DNA of 64,000 bases from contig NW_004624805.1 in NCBI RefSeq assembly GCF_000247695.1, positions 162,903 through 226,902 of the forward strand. Direction: 5' to 3'. Origin of the DNA: Heterocephalus glaber (taxonomy: Eukaryota > Chordata > Mammalia > Rodentia > Bathyergidae). A program made the translations under genes and the position numbers. Shown here piece after piece: positions 1-10,135 of the stretch. Within the stretch, counting starts at the first letter, position 1, and every line of letters starts with the position of its first letter. Below the pieces are notes generated by a model. That model had not been told where the DNA came from, made no database searches, and was given only the letters and a program-made list of their open reading frames with translations.

Positions 1-125
1 CCAGTACATCTTATACTCTTGTACGAGTATGTAAGTACAAGCATTTTTTAATATTCTTGTATAAGTATGCATTTCTGGAATAAATATACTCGTCGTTGAA
101 AGGTTTTACAAGGTAGATTCGAAGT

Positions 126-400
126 TTGGTCTTTCAGGAAAGAGGTCCCCCGCCCAAGAAAGTGGTGTTCCCCGCAAACGGCAACCGAAAGCATCCAGAC
201 CACCGACGACGACGCAGCTCGGGGAAGGTTACCTACCTGGCCACCGCGACCCCAGCCCGGAGTAGCCTCCTCCCAGGAGCCCGCGGGCAGTCGCCAGGGC
301 AACGAGCAGAAGCGCCGCGCGTTAGGGGCGGGGCCTGACTGTAATTTAGCACTCATTCTAGTTCACCGACCCGGAAGGTCAGATCAGAGAGCATGCATGT
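126..400. promoter_or_regulatory. CpG-rich promoter block, left
   Basis: This stretch is rich in CpG and GC boxes (GGGGCGGGGCC near 326-336) and sits in AT-rich surroundings. A CCGGAAG ETS-type site lies near 371-377. On the minus strand GC-box and ETS sites are followed by a good splice donor (CAG then GTAGGTAA, boundary 237/236). That arrangement fits a minus-strand TSS around 360-400 for a gene running left out of the window. The promoter role is inferred from composition and motifs. Confidence 0.55.
237..356 (-). CDS. Possible first exon of a minus-strand gene (partial)
   Basis: On the minus strand an ATG at 356 opens a frame of exactly 40 codons up to a strong donor-like site (CCAG at 240-237 followed by GTAGGTAA). 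The frame starts MSAKLQSGPAP and ends GRGGQ, so the intron would be phase 0. The composition is Pro/Arg/Gly-rich, as expected of any CpG-island sequence. No domain or signal peptide is visible and I do not recognise the protein. The block may instead be a non-coding 5' UTR exon. What supports a transcript here is the combination of GC box, ETS site and donor; what supports coding is only the open frame. The rest of the gene would lie left of position 1. Confidence 0.25.
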
Positions 401-779
401 ATTGTGATTCACGTCTACACCCAACAAACGGAAGAAATTGTGTAAGCCACAACAAATCCACAGATGATCCGTCTCGGGCACAAAATGTGACAAACGCCAA
501 ATTTTCCTCCTTTACCCGATTTTAAAAAATCTTTTCGTGGACCATAGAGCCACTGAACAACGTAGATTGTGTTGACTCCCATAAGGATAAAATAGGCCAC
601 AAAAGGAGAGAGGAAAAACACCGACACCTGGTGAAGGACAGAAGGAGGCAGGAAAAAAGCACACCAGTTTGAGAATGGATCAAGCCTGTAAGTTAGAGAA
701 GCTGCTTCAAAAGAAGCAACTCAACGCTAAACCCTCCTCCTTTTCCAGAAGGACGACATCGGCGAGAGAATGCAGGAAT
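361..779. other. Spacer between two CpG-rich blocks
   Basis: This is AT-richer sequence between the two promoter-like blocks. It contains a 70-codon minus-strand frame (627-415, start MSVFFLSPF) with hydrophobic stretches, but it has no recognisable family and no splice or promoter context. I see no repeat signature. If both blocks are promoters firing outward, this is the shared divergent upstream region. Confidence 0.4.
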
Positions 780-1250
780 TTGGCGATTTTGTCTGGTGCC
801 CGCACCAAAGATGGCGCTCTTTGCTTCCTGTCTCGCAGGGCGCAGGTGTAGGGAGTTTCGGCCCGGCCTCTCTCTGGTAGTCCTCTAGCTCCGGCCCCTC
901 ACCCTGGGGCGGGGCGGGACAGGAGGCGTGGCGAGGCGTCGCGAGGGCCCGGGCTGTGTGTGTTCTCGCCCGGGGGCCCGCGCTGTCTTCACGGCTGCCC
1001 CCTCTGGCCCGCATGCTCACGGCCACTACCCTGTGGTCCCTTCGGCCCAGAGTTGGCTCCGCAGGGACCCGAGCTGCGAGTCTCGGCGGCGGGAGGGCCC
1101 GGCCGTGGGCCGAAGCTGCGCGGCTTCTCCTGCGGGCCCCCGTCTGCGCCCAGGCCTCCGCACCTGCGCACAGGTGCCCGCGACCTTCCGCCAGGCTCTC
1201 GGCCCCGGAAGGTCTGTTCCTGCTGAAGTTCACTGGTTAGAGGAGGCATG
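780..1250. promoter_or_regulatory. CpG island promoter, right
   Basis: Strongly GC- and CpG-rich for about 470 bp, with GC boxes (GGGGCGGGGCGGG near 906-918). A YY1-type element (AAAGATGGCGC, 808-818) lies on the plus strand. YY1 sites in this orientation usually sit just downstream of a TSS, so a plus-strand start near 790-805 is inferred. A short upstream frame begins at the ATG inside the YY1 site (811) and closes within about 25 codons. Confidence 0.6.
1013..1211 (+). CDS. Possible first coding exon, mitochondrial-presequence-like
   Basis: An ATG at 1013 inside the CpG island opens MLTATTLWSLRPRVGSAGTR and continues for about 66 codons. Only one acidic residue (Glu) occurs in the first 50, against many Arg, Ala, Ser and Leu, which is the makeup of a mitochondrial targeting peptide. 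Two possible donors exist: CACAG then GTGCCC at 1173/1174, and GGAAG then GTCTGT at 1211/1212. Unspliced, the frame closes near 1240. The protein is not recognised. GC-rich DNA readily gives Arg/Ala-rich open frames by chance, so the call rests on the CpG-island position, the YY1-type site upstream and the low acidity. Downstream exons were not identified. Confidence 0.3.
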
Positions 1251-1978
1251 AAAACAGTGGACCTGAGACTTGCAGCTTTTCTCTTTTCCAGGTCCATAGT
1301 ACACTGTTGTCGGGATTGGCGTTAATTACGTGCGCTTTTATTGCTAAATTTCCTTGATTCTATTTTTTCTTATTCAAATGAAAGAAAAACTGATTTTGTC
1401 TGCGAATTTTCTTCTTGATAGTACCGTTTTTCACTTGTCTTTTCGCAACATTTAATTAAAACTTTTTAATTACTTCAAATGGCCTTATAAATAGAGAATA
1501 AGTGGGTCGATTATTATGATTAGGGGACTAGTTCCCTCGTTCAGGGAAGAGCTTTATAGAACTTAATACTTTGTCATTTCTTTGGTCAGAAAGCAGAGTC
1601 GGTACAGGGTAGCTTTTCTATATTGTGATGTCACGGTGCTATTAAGACTACCCACTTCATGGGCGCAGTGCTGCATGTACTGATCACTGGTGCCACACTC
1701 GCTGTGCTGTGTAGGATGTCTTATAAGGCACATTCAGTGGGACTTGGGTTATCTGCATTAGAGGAATATAAAAAGGTTAGTCATAATGTTACCGAGTCTT
1801 TAGGCTCATATTTTCAGGTTCAGCTGCCAACCTCTGACCGGATCAAAGGAGGCCATATATTTGGGTTAAAAAAAAAAAATTGGATTTAGTCAAAGTTGTC
1901 TCTGAGGAGATGGAAGGGCCTCTTTGCCTCAAATCACCATTTCCCCATTTCCAGGAGGGCAAAGATCTCTCATTGGGC
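1251..1978 (+). other. AT-rich flank or first intron, no repeat seen
   Basis: AT-rich single-copy-looking DNA right of the CpG island. A 76-codon frame at 1659-1889 (start MGAVLHVLITG) has no recognisable domain, and I do not treat it as a gene. If the 1013 exon is real this is its first intron. Confidence 0.4.
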
Positions 1979-1987
1979 GGGGGGGGG

Positions 1988-2087
1988 NNNNNNNNNNNNN
2001 NNNNNNNNNNNNNNNNNNNNNNNNNNNNNNNNNNNNNNNNNNNNNNNNNNNNNNNNNNNNNNNNNNNNNNNNNNNNNNNNNNNNNNN
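1988..2087. other. Assembly gap of 100 N
   Basis: Exactly 100 N follow a run of nine G (1979-1987). The round length suggests a gap of unknown size placed by convention. The G run is a likely cause of sequencing failure. Frames drawn across it have no meaning. Confidence 0.97.
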
Positions 2088-2288
2088 GGATGCAGATCTC
2101 CACACTGGTTTTATCACTTCCAACATCTTCAGCTCCTCCTTCTCTTTTTTTGTGAAAAAGAAACCAAGCTCCTGGGCCTGGCTTCCACATATTCTGTCAC
2201 TTCTTTGGGCCTGACAACACGAGGGGTTTGGCTATGGACTCAGCAGGAGGAAGTTTGGGGAAGTTGTTTATCTCAAGAAAAAACCTAG

Positions 2289-2373
2289 GGCTGGGGATTT
2301 AGCTCAGTGGTTCTGCCGCCTGCCTCACAAGCACAAGCTCCTGAGTTTGATCTCCAGTACCAAAAAAAGAAGA
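2289..2373 (+). mobile_element. tRNA-Ala-derived ID-like SINE
   Basis: The body starts GGCTGGGGATTTAGCTC (A box TAGCTCAGTGG) and has a B box (GAGTTTGATCTCC), then CCAGTACC and an A-rich tail. A perfect 14-bp target duplication AAGAAAAAACCTAG flanks it (2275-2288 and 2374-2387). This marks an L1-mediated insertion and fixes the boundaries. Confidence 0.93.
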
Positions 2374-2387
2374 AAGAAAAAACCTAG

Positions 2388-3055
2388 CTTTAAAGTTATA
2401 TTTTCCAGTGCCCTTTACAATAACGGACTTAATAATACATCTGCTTCAAAATCACAAGTGCAGAATCCTTGATTCTAAATTAATTTTGCTGACACCATTT
2501 TATTAAATCTGACCAGAAGATGAAATTACCCAATATACTGTATTTGCAAGTATTTTCAGTTCTCTGGAGTCAAACAAAATATCGTTTTGACATTGAAACA
2601 AAACTTTGTACATTTTGTAAAATGTGCTAGTAAACGTCTCTAGTTAGAAACACGTAAGTTAAAGCACAGACATAGTTCACTAATAAGCTGAGGATTCCTG
2701 AGGACTGGCTGAGCTGTTTGTGTTCTTTCTAAAGCACACTCCATAATGTAAGACTTTTCTTCTCAGAAATACTCAGTGGCCCTTTTTCCGAGGAGAGTAA
2801 ACCCTGAACCTCTTATTTTGTCATTTGAAATTGATTTGTCCTCAACTTGTCTGTCTACTCTTATATCTAATTTCATATCAATTCAGCCAACATTGAGGCT
2901 CAGCTTTGAGCCTTTTTGTGCCTTTTGCTACAGAACATTGTATTGCTTTCCATTCCTTGTGTCTACTGTGTTTTCCTGCTGTTCTCTCTTCTTGCAGTGT
3001 CTCACCCATTCTTCTCCTGTGGAAGTGTTGCTAGTTCTCACAGCACAGATCTGGT
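2388..3055. other. No gene seen; single-copy-looking DNA
   Basis: AT-rich sequence without a recognised repeat. The 105-codon plus frame at 2776-3093 runs into the LTR start and has no domain I can name. Confidence 0.35.
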
Positions 3056-3059
3056 ACAT

Positions 3060-3642
3060 GTCTAGCAGACAGAAGTATAGACAGCTAGGTTAGGTAGAAA
3101 TATTATAAGCAGTCGGACAGGGCTGGGCCCTTGAGGGAATCAGCAAAAAAGAGGAGAACATATCACAGCTGTGGTTGAAGTTGCATTTGCTGAGGGCCAG
3201 GCCTCAAGATGAGGATGGGGTGACTGAGCCTGCAACTCCACAAGGGATGAACAATGGGTTGGGGATTGTGCTCAACTGGCAGACATCGGTTGCCCTGTTG
3301 GCTGGAACTCTCTGGTTCTTTTCTTCCTAAAAAGATCTTTGTTCTTTCCATGTACACTTGCTATGTGACCTGCTTCCCCGTTGGACCAATATTACCTAAA
3401 GGGCTAAACTTGTAATCTTATTGGTTGATCATAGTTTTGTCCCTTGTTGTACTCACCTTGTGATTTTGCTCTATAAAACTTTCTCTGTAAAGTGGGGTCC
3501 ACGGTAACCCATTTTTGAGGTCCCCTCCTGTCTCTCCCTCAATAAATATTTCCTACTCTTAACCTATGTTGTTCCTTAGAATTCATTCTTCAGTTTTGGG
3601 AAACACAAACGCAGCGTATCTGACATCTAGCAGGGTAGGAGT
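3060..3642 (+). mobile_element. ERV LTR (copy A), plus strand
   Basis: This shows solo-LTR architecture: a CCAAT-like ACCAATATT (about 3384), a TATA-like CTCTATAAAAC (about 3471-3480), and an AATAAA signal (about 3541) about 70 bp downstream. It is similar over about 550 bp to the reverse complement of 57565-58095, including AGGCCTCAAGAT, AAAGTGGGGTCC and CTACTCTTAACCT blocks. No gag, pol or env frame adjoins it. The exact ends are uncertain, and the family is ERV1-like by guess. Confidence 0.75.
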
Positions 3643-4218
3643 CACATTTATTTCCCCTATATCAGAAGGGAGGATTAACACAAAAAGATGTGTGTTCTAG
3701 AACTAGGCTGTGACCCCACTCAGCCCCCTAAGTAATGGAAATTAATTCTGGCCAGAGTAGAGATAAAAGGTTAAGTTCATCAGAAGGATGCTGGGCAGCC
3801 ATAGCTTCTGGGAACCAGGAACAAGACAGCAGGTTTGAGAACCTTCTCAGAAACTTAGCATAGGTGCTGGGAGAAAGAGCCTGCAGATTCCACTCTGACT
3901 GGATATCTGGCCCTGGTGGACAAATGATCATGGCCAGGGAGGTTCTGGCAGTGATGATTTGGTTGTGGATTAGGCTGGGTCACCTCCCTGAGAAATATCT
4001 GCTGCATTGAGTCTCTGAACTTAGTTCCTATCGGTTAAGTGGATATTTCTTTTTTATATTTTTGACTTTAAAAAAAGATATAAGCAGAAATATTTGAGTC
4101 CTATCTCAAAATTTAAGAACATAAGTCAGAAGAAGACATAAAATTACTGGCAACAAATAAATTTTAAGAATTAAAAAAAGTAGTAGGTTATAATAATGAG
4201 ATAATAATAATAATGAGA
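3643..4218. other. No gene seen
   Basis: Sequence after the LTR. A 67-codon minus frame (3931-3728) has no recognisable domain. The last part (4050-4218) is A-rich with TAA repeats. Confidence 0.35.
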
Positions 4219-4390
4219 ATTATAGCCAGAGTAGTTCTCTGCCAGGCATTGTTCAAGGTGATGTACATATATCTTATTATTTAATCCTCATAAAACTTCT
4301 AAGGGGTCAAGAATATTACTACTCTTACTACCACTCCTACTATTGTATTTGGTAAAGAAAAAAATGAAGCAAGATAGCTTAGGATAATGC
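4219..4390 (+). repeat. MIR-like ancient SINE fragment
   Basis: The series CTCTGCCAGGCATTGTTCAAG, then TTAATCCTCATAAAA, then an oligo-adenine region with GAAGCAAGATAGCTTAGG follows the order of the MIR consensus on the plus strand. It is highly diverged. Confidence 0.5.
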
Positions 4391-4474
4391 TACTTAAAGT
4401 ACGGCCCCACGGATAGCTCTCTGTAATTGGACTGAGACAGATTACATGTAGATATTTAAGAGTAAATGATTAGA

Positions 4475-4561
4475 ATTTTTTTTTTTTGGTACCGGGGATG
4501 GAACTCGGATCCTTGCGCTTGCATGGCAGCTGACGAAACCACTGAGCTAAATCCCCGGCCC
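4475..4561 (-). mobile_element. tRNA-Ala-derived ID-like SINE
   Basis: Minus-strand copy: a poly-T, then GGTACCGGGGATGGAACTC, and it ends CTGAGCTAAATCCCCGGCC. Few changes from the other copies suggest a young insertion. Confidence 0.92.
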
Positions 4562-5589
4562 TTGACAGTATTTTTATTTCTTGTGAATCAGATAGTATGG
4601 AAAGCTGGGCTGGGGTTTCGATGTCTTTGCCCTTTTTTTATCTTTTTATTATGGGAATTTAAAAAATATACAAAGTAAACGGAATAGTATAAAAGTCCCA
4701 TATAATATCTGTGGTGGATTAACCAATGGCCAGTTTAAGTGGGAATGCCCAGCTGAACGGAGCCATTGTGGCTCTGGGCATGGAAGACCACCTGAGGATT
4801 GTCACCAGCAGCATAAAAGGAGAATAGGAGGGAAGACTGTATGCTGTTATTTCCTGGGGGAAGCTTTGTTGTGGCTGGTTTTCCTGATGTGAGCTCAGCT
4901 GTCCTCACGGCCGGAGGAGCTGGGGTCCTTGCTGTCAGGGATGACTGCTGTTCTCTTTGAGGGAGCTCTGGTCTTTCCTTCCTGGCTCTATTGTAGATCC
5001 CTCAGCCTTCTGGCATAGATCCTTCACTCTGTCAGTGCAGACTTTCTAGCTTCCACTATTGACCGCAGGCTTTTCTGGTGTAGACCCTTGATACGGACTT
5101 GCAAAAGACATTGCTTTGGGCTCTAGGCCTCTGGCTGGACTCGTGGAGGACAGTGCTGTGGGATCCAGGCCCTTGGCTGAATTCTTTGGATCTCTAGCAT
5201 GGACAGATCTCTTGCACTCGTCTACATTTGACTTTTGGGTGAATATTATAAGATAATCCTGTAAATTTATGTGTCCTGGTATTAAATCTATTCCTTTGCA
5301 AATCACTAGTACAATATCCTAAAGTACTAATATTCTGTCATTTTTATTATGTTTAACTCATTCCACTCCCCATCCACCACTTATTATTTTTTAAGGTTCT
5401 TTGTCTTGAGGTAAAACTGGTAGAAATTGAAACGCTGCAAGTCTAAGTTATGGGATTGGTACGGAAATACACATGTGTAATTCATACTCTTAAATGATAT
5501 GAAATATCTCAGAAAGTTCCCTTGTATCTCCACCCAGTCAACGGCCCCTTCTCTTCTTAGTAACAAATGTTCTAAAATTTTTATCTTAG
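4562..5589. other. No gene seen
   Basis: Mixed sequence. A minus frame of 86 codons (5306-5046) contains three near-repeats of a Ser/Ala/Pro-Gly-Leu-Glu/Asp-Pro-like unit, from short tandem similarity around 5080-5190 (CTCTGGACTCnnGCCT-type units). This looks like local DNA duplication, not a protein. I see no promoter or splice context. Confidence 0.3.
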
Positions 5590-6305
5590 ATTAGGTAAGC
5601 TTATTCAAGAACTTTATATAATGGAATTGTACAGTGGACATTCTCATTATGCTTATTACTCAGCATAATGTCTTTGAGGTTTATCCCTGTTGTGTGGGTC
5701 AGTAGTTTGTATTGCTGGCCATGTTCCACAATTTGTTCACCCATATATTTCCTATTTAGACTGTTGTGAATAAACCATGTATGAACATCTCGAACAAGTA
5801 CATTTGTGAGTATATTTTCATTTGTTTTGGGTAAATACATATAAACAACATTACTTGTCATAAGATCCATGTATCTTAGAACTTTGGAGACCTGCTACAT
5901 TGTTTTTGTGAAGTAGTTCTACCACTTCACACTCCCAATGGCAATGGTATAAATTTCCATTGCCCCACATCTTTGCCTACACTTTGTGTTGTCAGTCCTT
6001 TTTTTTAGTTATTCTAGTGGGCATATGGTAGTATTTCATTGTTGTTTTCATTTGTATTTCCCTAATGACTAATGGTGTAGAGCATATTTTCATGTGCTTA
6101 TTGGTCATTTTGATCCATTGTGGAGTGTCTGTTCAAGTCTTTTCCCCACTTATTGAAACTGAGCTCTTTTTATTATTGATTAGTAGGAAATATATATTCT
6201 ATAATCAAGTCCTTTGTCACATGTGTTTTATTAAAAAATTTTCCAGTTACTGGTTTTTCTATTCATTTTTGAATGATAGTATATTAATTTGTGTATAGCA
6301 AGATA
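5590..6305 (-). mobile_element. Old L1 (L1M-type) 3' part, antisense
   Basis: Read on the plus strand it shows the familiar antisense L1 order: ACTCAGCATAATGTCTTTG, TGTTGTGAATAAACCATG, then TTTGTATTTCCCTAATGACTAATGG and CATGTGCTTATTGGTCATTTTG. It is diverged, with no intact frame. It continues at 7061 and 8580 after later insertions. Confidence 0.75.
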
Positions 6306-7060
6306 TAGGCATTGTATTACTTACCTATTGTAGGAACTTACCCTAAAACCTGGTGGCTTTAAACAAGAATAAGCATTTATTTATTTATTTATTTGTTTGG
6401 GGGTTTTTTTGTTGTTGTTGGGTTTTTTTGTTTTTGTTTTTGAGGCAGGGTCTTGCTGTGTAGTTCAGACTGGCCTTGAACTCATTATGTAGCCCAGGCT
6501 GGCCTCAAACTCATGGCGATCCTTCTGCCTCAGCCTCCCTAGTGCTGGGATTCAGGCATGCACCACTATGCCCAGCAAGAATAAGCATTTACTACTTCAC
6601 ACAGTTTCAGTAGATCCAGGGTCTGGGAGTGACTTAGCTAAGAGTTTCTAGCTCAGGATCTCCTGAAGTTGCAGTCAGGATGTCAGGTGAGGTACAGTCA
6701 AAGGAAGGTTTGGATGGGTTGCAGGGCTAACCCCAAGATGGCTCACTTACATGCCTAGCAAAGAGAGCTGATGGCTGAACAGTAGACCCTGACTCCTCAC
6801 CAATGGGAATTTCCATAAGACTTCTTGAGTATCCTTTCAATGTGGTAACTGGCTTCCTACAGAGAGATCATCCAAGAAAAATAAGGAGGAAACTGCAGTT
6901 TCTTCTGTGACCTAACCTCAGAAGTTCCACTGCATCATTTCTGTGGTATCCTCCTGGTTATATAGGCTCCACCTGTTCAGCGTGGGAGGGCACAAAATCA
7001 GGACATGGGAATCATGAAGCATTCTTGAAAACTGGTTAGTTTTCTCCATATACCAATGTC
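6306..7060 (-). mobile_element. MLT1-like MaLR LTR fragment (tentative)
   Basis: The sequence interrupts the antisense L1. It shows the pattern of an old MaLR LTR read backwards (ACCTGGTGGCTTTAAAC near the start, then GCTCAGGATCTC, GTGACCTAACCTC). A B1 sits inside it (6380-6575). The family assignment is from memory of consensus patterns. Confidence 0.4.
6380..6575 (-). mobile_element. B1 SINE with target duplication
   Basis: 7SL-derived B1 on the minus strand: T/G-rich tail, GAGGCAGGGTCTTGCTGTG, the rodent-type internal quasi-duplication (two GGCCTTGAACTC/GGCCTCAAACTC units), and TGCTGGGATTCAGGC. A perfect 16-bp duplication CAAGAATAAGCATTTA flanks it (6364-6379 and 6576-6591). Confidence 0.95.
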
Positions 7061-7426
7061 CAGTATCAGTTAAAAACACTATCGTTTCTCTATTGAATTT
7101 TAACCCTTAGGAAAGGTTAGTTGACTGAATTAGTTGATCTATTCTTAAACTATTTTGTTCCAATGGTCAATTTGTTTTCTTATGTCAGCACATTTTTTGA
7201 TGACTGTGGTTTTGTAGTAAGTCTTAAAATCAGGCATTCTTTTTCTAAGTTGTTGTGGCTATCTGGAACCTTGTTTTTCCACATGACTTTTACATTAGGC
7301 TTGTCAGTTTCTATTAAAAAGCCTATTGGGACTGTGATTTGGGTTCCATGGATTCAGTGGATCAATTTGGAAACATCTGAAATCAGATCATGTCGAATGA
7401 GGAACATTTCTTCCTTCTCTTGTGTC
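7061..7426 (-). mobile_element. Old L1 ORF2 C-terminal region, antisense
   Basis: TTTTTCTAAGTTGTTGTGGCTA followed by ATTAGGCTTGTCAGTTTCTA and GTGGATCAATTTGG is the antisense of the L1 ORF2 region between reverse transcriptase and the C-terminal domain. It is degenerate. Confidence 0.7.
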
Positions 7427-7810
7427 CAGGGGTGAGCAGCTTGCTAGGATCGAAAACTCAGCACCAATAATGAATTAGAGGGACAGAGTTAAAGAAAGGA
7501 ATGTGGTTTGTTTGCAAAGACAGAGACAAGCTGCCCCAAAGAGGGGCAGGAGGACCAGAAAGATAGACACCCACAGCCTTTGTCCCAGCTTCTTTTATAA
7601 GGTTTTTGGGACCCTTCCTTCCAGTTGAGCACCTGGAACTTGTCACAATCTGACTGGCTCACTGGGTGGTCTGTGGAAAAGTCCCAGGCCCCAGACTCTA
7701 CACCAGGCACCTATGCCTACATGCACATTCCTTTTGGTGGGATTTGTTGCACTTCTTCCCATTTGTCCTTGTCAGAGCCTTATCCCTGGGATTTATAGGT
7801 TGGTTAGAAG
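7427..7810 (-). mobile_element. ERV-type LTR, minus strand, second family
   Basis: Read on the minus strand it has GGTCCC, CCTTATAAAAGAAGCTGG (TATA-like, about 7587-7604) and a downstream CT-rich leader, like an LTR U3/R. It interrupts the old antisense L1 (7061-7426 and 8580-9375). It shares no obvious blocks with the LTR at 3060-3642. No internal retroviral gene is present. Confidence 0.45.
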
Positions 7811-8350
7811 GAGCCTTATAGAAAGTCAGTCTAGAGTTAGTGATTTAAGTAAGGAAATGTGTGCATATCTAGTGCAGTAATAAACTGACATATATATAAA
7901 ATATATATGAGTATATATTTTATACAGTAAATAAGAGTTTTCTTTTAAGTTATGTGGCTGTCCTTTGTCTCCTTTACATTTTATTGGAGGTGAGGAAGGG
8001 AGGCTATCTTGATTTCCATGCACCTGGCCTGGGTTCTTCCATGCTCTGCCTATCAGCTCTCCCTCTGGTCCTCTGATGTAAGTTCTTATGGCATTTGTGC
8101 TATCTGGTGCCTTTCTATACCTGGTTTTCTTTTCTCTCTACCCTTGCCCTTTCAATTGCTCCCAAAGGAATTTCTCTAGTAAAGGTTTAACCCCTTTTAG
8201 TCAAGATTCACTAGAAAGCCTGATGAGGCCCTACTCTATTATTTCCCTGCCTACAGACCTCTGTCCCTACCCTTCCCAATCTAGATACTTTTCATTGATT
8301 TTTCTTGCCTTATGGCACTTGCTACAACCTCTAGTACAAAATTGAGTGGA
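7811..8350. other. No gene seen
   Basis: An AT-rich start with TATA repeats (7888-7925), then mixed single-copy-looking sequence. The 85-codon plus frame at 8088-8345 has no recognised domain. Confidence 0.3.
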
Positions 8351-8369
8351 TGGAGCAGACCGTGTTCTT

Positions 8370-8479
8370 TCTTTTTTTCTTTCTTTCTTTCTTTTTCTTT
8401 CTTTCTTTCTTTATTTATTTTGGTACCGGGGATCGAACTCGGGCAGGCGGTGGAACTGCTGAGCTAAATCCCTGGCCCC
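8370..8479 (-). mobile_element. ID-like SINE with internal deletion and (CTTT)n tail
   Basis: GGTACCGGGGATCGAACTC is joined directly to GGGCAGGCGGTGG, so about 17 bp of the anticodon-arm region are missing. The A-tail has become a (CTTT)n tract (8370-8412, AAAG on the element strand). A near-perfect 16-bp duplication (AGCAGACCGTGTTCTT at 8354-8369; two mismatches at 8480-8495) encloses both body and tract, showing that the microsatellite is the tail. Confidence 0.85.
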
Positions 8480-8579
8480 AGCAGACACTGTTCTTAATCT
8501 TAGAGGGAAAGAATTGTCTTTCACTATTAAGTATGATGTTAGCTATTGGTTTTCATAGATGCTTTACATCATTTCTATA

Positions 8580-9375
8580 GCTGGTTTACTAGGAGCTTTT
8601 TAAAAAATCATGATGAGATATTAAATTTTGCCAGATTTTTCCCTTCATTTGTATATGCTATTTCCTTTATTTGCTTAATAAATTAATTCATTTTCAGATG
8701 TCAAACAAACCTTGGATTTGGAGAATATATCCTACTTAGTCATGCTATATTATTGTTTTCATATATTTCTAGATTTATGTGCTAATATTTCCTAAAAATT
8801 TTGGCCTTTATGTATAGGATATTGGCCTATCCGTGTCTTTAACATCTTTTTGTACCTCTAGTCTCATAAAATGAGAAATCTCCCATTTTCTAAAGTGATT
8901 ATGTAAGATCATTATTGTTCATTTTTTTCAATGTTTGCTAGAATTCACTGGGGAGACATTTGAGGTTGGAGTTGCTTTGTGGGATGAATTTTTATAATGA
9001 ATCAATTTCTATAACAGATGCAGGGATATACAGTTTTTCAGTGGACCTTGAGTCAGTTTTGATAAATTGTATTTTTCAAGAAGTTTTTTGATTTCATCTC
9101 AGTTGAGGCACTTATAGGCATAAAGTTGTTCATAATTATTCTTTTATTTAGTCTTTCAATATTTGCAGGAATTGTAGTAAAATTCCCTCTTTTATTCCTG
9201 ACAATGGTATTTTGTGTTCTCACTTTTCTTTGATCCATTTTTTAGATATATGAATTTTGTTAAGTATTTTAAAAGACCAAATTTTTACATAGTTTTCTCT
9301 ATTGTTTGTTTTATCTTTAATCAATTTCCTCTGAGGCTTATTATTTATTTCCTCTATGGACTTTAGGTTGATCAG
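8580..9375 (-). mobile_element. Old L1 ORF2 (RT region), antisense
   Basis: The order of blocks (GGCCTTTATGTATAGGATATTGGCC, CTCATAAAATGAGAAATC, TTCACTGGGGAGACATTTGAGG, TTTTTTGATTTCATCTCAG, ACCAAATTTTTACATAG) matches the antisense of L1 ORF2 reverse transcriptase. All frames are broken. It is probably the 5' continuation of the L1 at 5590-7426. Confidence 0.65.
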
Positions 9376-9378
9376 TAT

Positions 9379-9692
9379 CTTAGTCTGTTTGGGCTACTAT
9401 AACAAAAATGCCATAAACTAGGTGGCTTGTAAGCAATAAATATTTATTCCTTGCAGTGCTGGGGGCTGGGAAGTCCAAGATCAAAGCCCCAACAGGTTCA
9501 GTGTCTGCGGGAAGGGGGGGATTCTGCAGTGGTTGAAGAGGCGGATAAGCTTCCTCCAGCGTTTCCTAGAGGGCCCTTGTCTCACTTTGGAGAGTCTGCC
9601 TTTATGGCCTGTTCACCTCCAGAAGGCCCCACCTCATTTAGACCACAGCAATCAGTTCCTCTTTGTCTAGTTTCACAAGGCAGATCATTGAC
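9379..9692 (-). mobile_element. MLT1/MST-like MaLR LTR, minus strand
   Basis: ATCTTAGTCTGTTTGGGCTACTATAACAAAA, a ...GGTGGCTTGTAAGCAATAAATATTTATT... run and GGGCTGGGAAGTCCAAGATCAAAG are the reverse-strand hallmarks of MaLR LTRs. The 81-codon frame at 9451-9696 is inside it and is not a gene. Confidence 0.65.
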
Positions 9693-9756
9693 TTAAGTTT
9701 TTCTTTCGTAATATAGAACATTTAAAACTATCAAAGTAAATTTTAATAGTCAAAAC

Positions 9757-9868
9757 CATGTATGGAGACATATACCTGTAATCTCAGCACCCTGGGTGAC
9801 TGAGGTGGAAGAATCACAAATTCAATCCCAGCCTGGACAACTTAGCAACTCAGAAAGACCCTCTTTCA
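9757..9868 (+). mobile_element. B1-type monomer, diverged
   Basis: TACCTGTAATCTCAGCACCCTGG, GAGGTGGAAGAATCAC and CCTGGACAACTTAGCAACTC are followed by an A-rich tail. The phrase ACTTAGCAAC is typical of B1-dID units, but the ID half is absent here. Confidence 0.7.
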
Positions 9869-9954
9869 AAAAAAGGAGAGAGAAAGAGAGAGACCTATAA
9901 AAAGATGGGAAAGTATTGGTAGCCTGAAGAAAAGACTTTAAAAAAAAAGTATGC

Positions 9955-10135
9955 TTTCATATGCAAAAATTTTTTATAAATATCTGAGAAATAAAACACT
10001 CAAAAAGAGAAAATAATGAATAGATAATTCACTAAAAAATGTACATATGAAAAATTGTTCAACTTGCTAAAAATTAAAGCAATAAAACAAAAATGGCTTC
10101 CCATTTTTACCTGTTATAAGGGAAAAGATTGACCT
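9955..10135 (+). mobile_element. Old L1 fragment, plus strand
   Basis: AAAATTGTTCAACTTGCTAAAAATTAAAGCAATAAAACAAAAATGG resembles the plus-strand L1 3' region that ends in a list of A-rich words. It is short and diverged. Confidence 0.45.

Noticed and set aside
415..627. 70-codon hydrophobic minus frame between the CpG blocks
   Set aside because: It looks like a small membrane protein but matches no family I know and sits in the presumed divergent promoter spacer.
727..1233. 168-codon minus frame in the right CpG island
   Set aside because: Arg/Ala/Pro-rich composition on both strands points to a GC-rich artefact; no domain, no donor or acceptor logic.
1843..2288. Frames across the N gap
   Set aside because: They include translated N and so are meaningless.
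2289..2372. tRNA-Ala genes at the many TAGCTCAGTGG sites
   Set aside because: These are SINEs: A-tails, target duplications and no foldable full cloverleaf; not functional tRNA genes.
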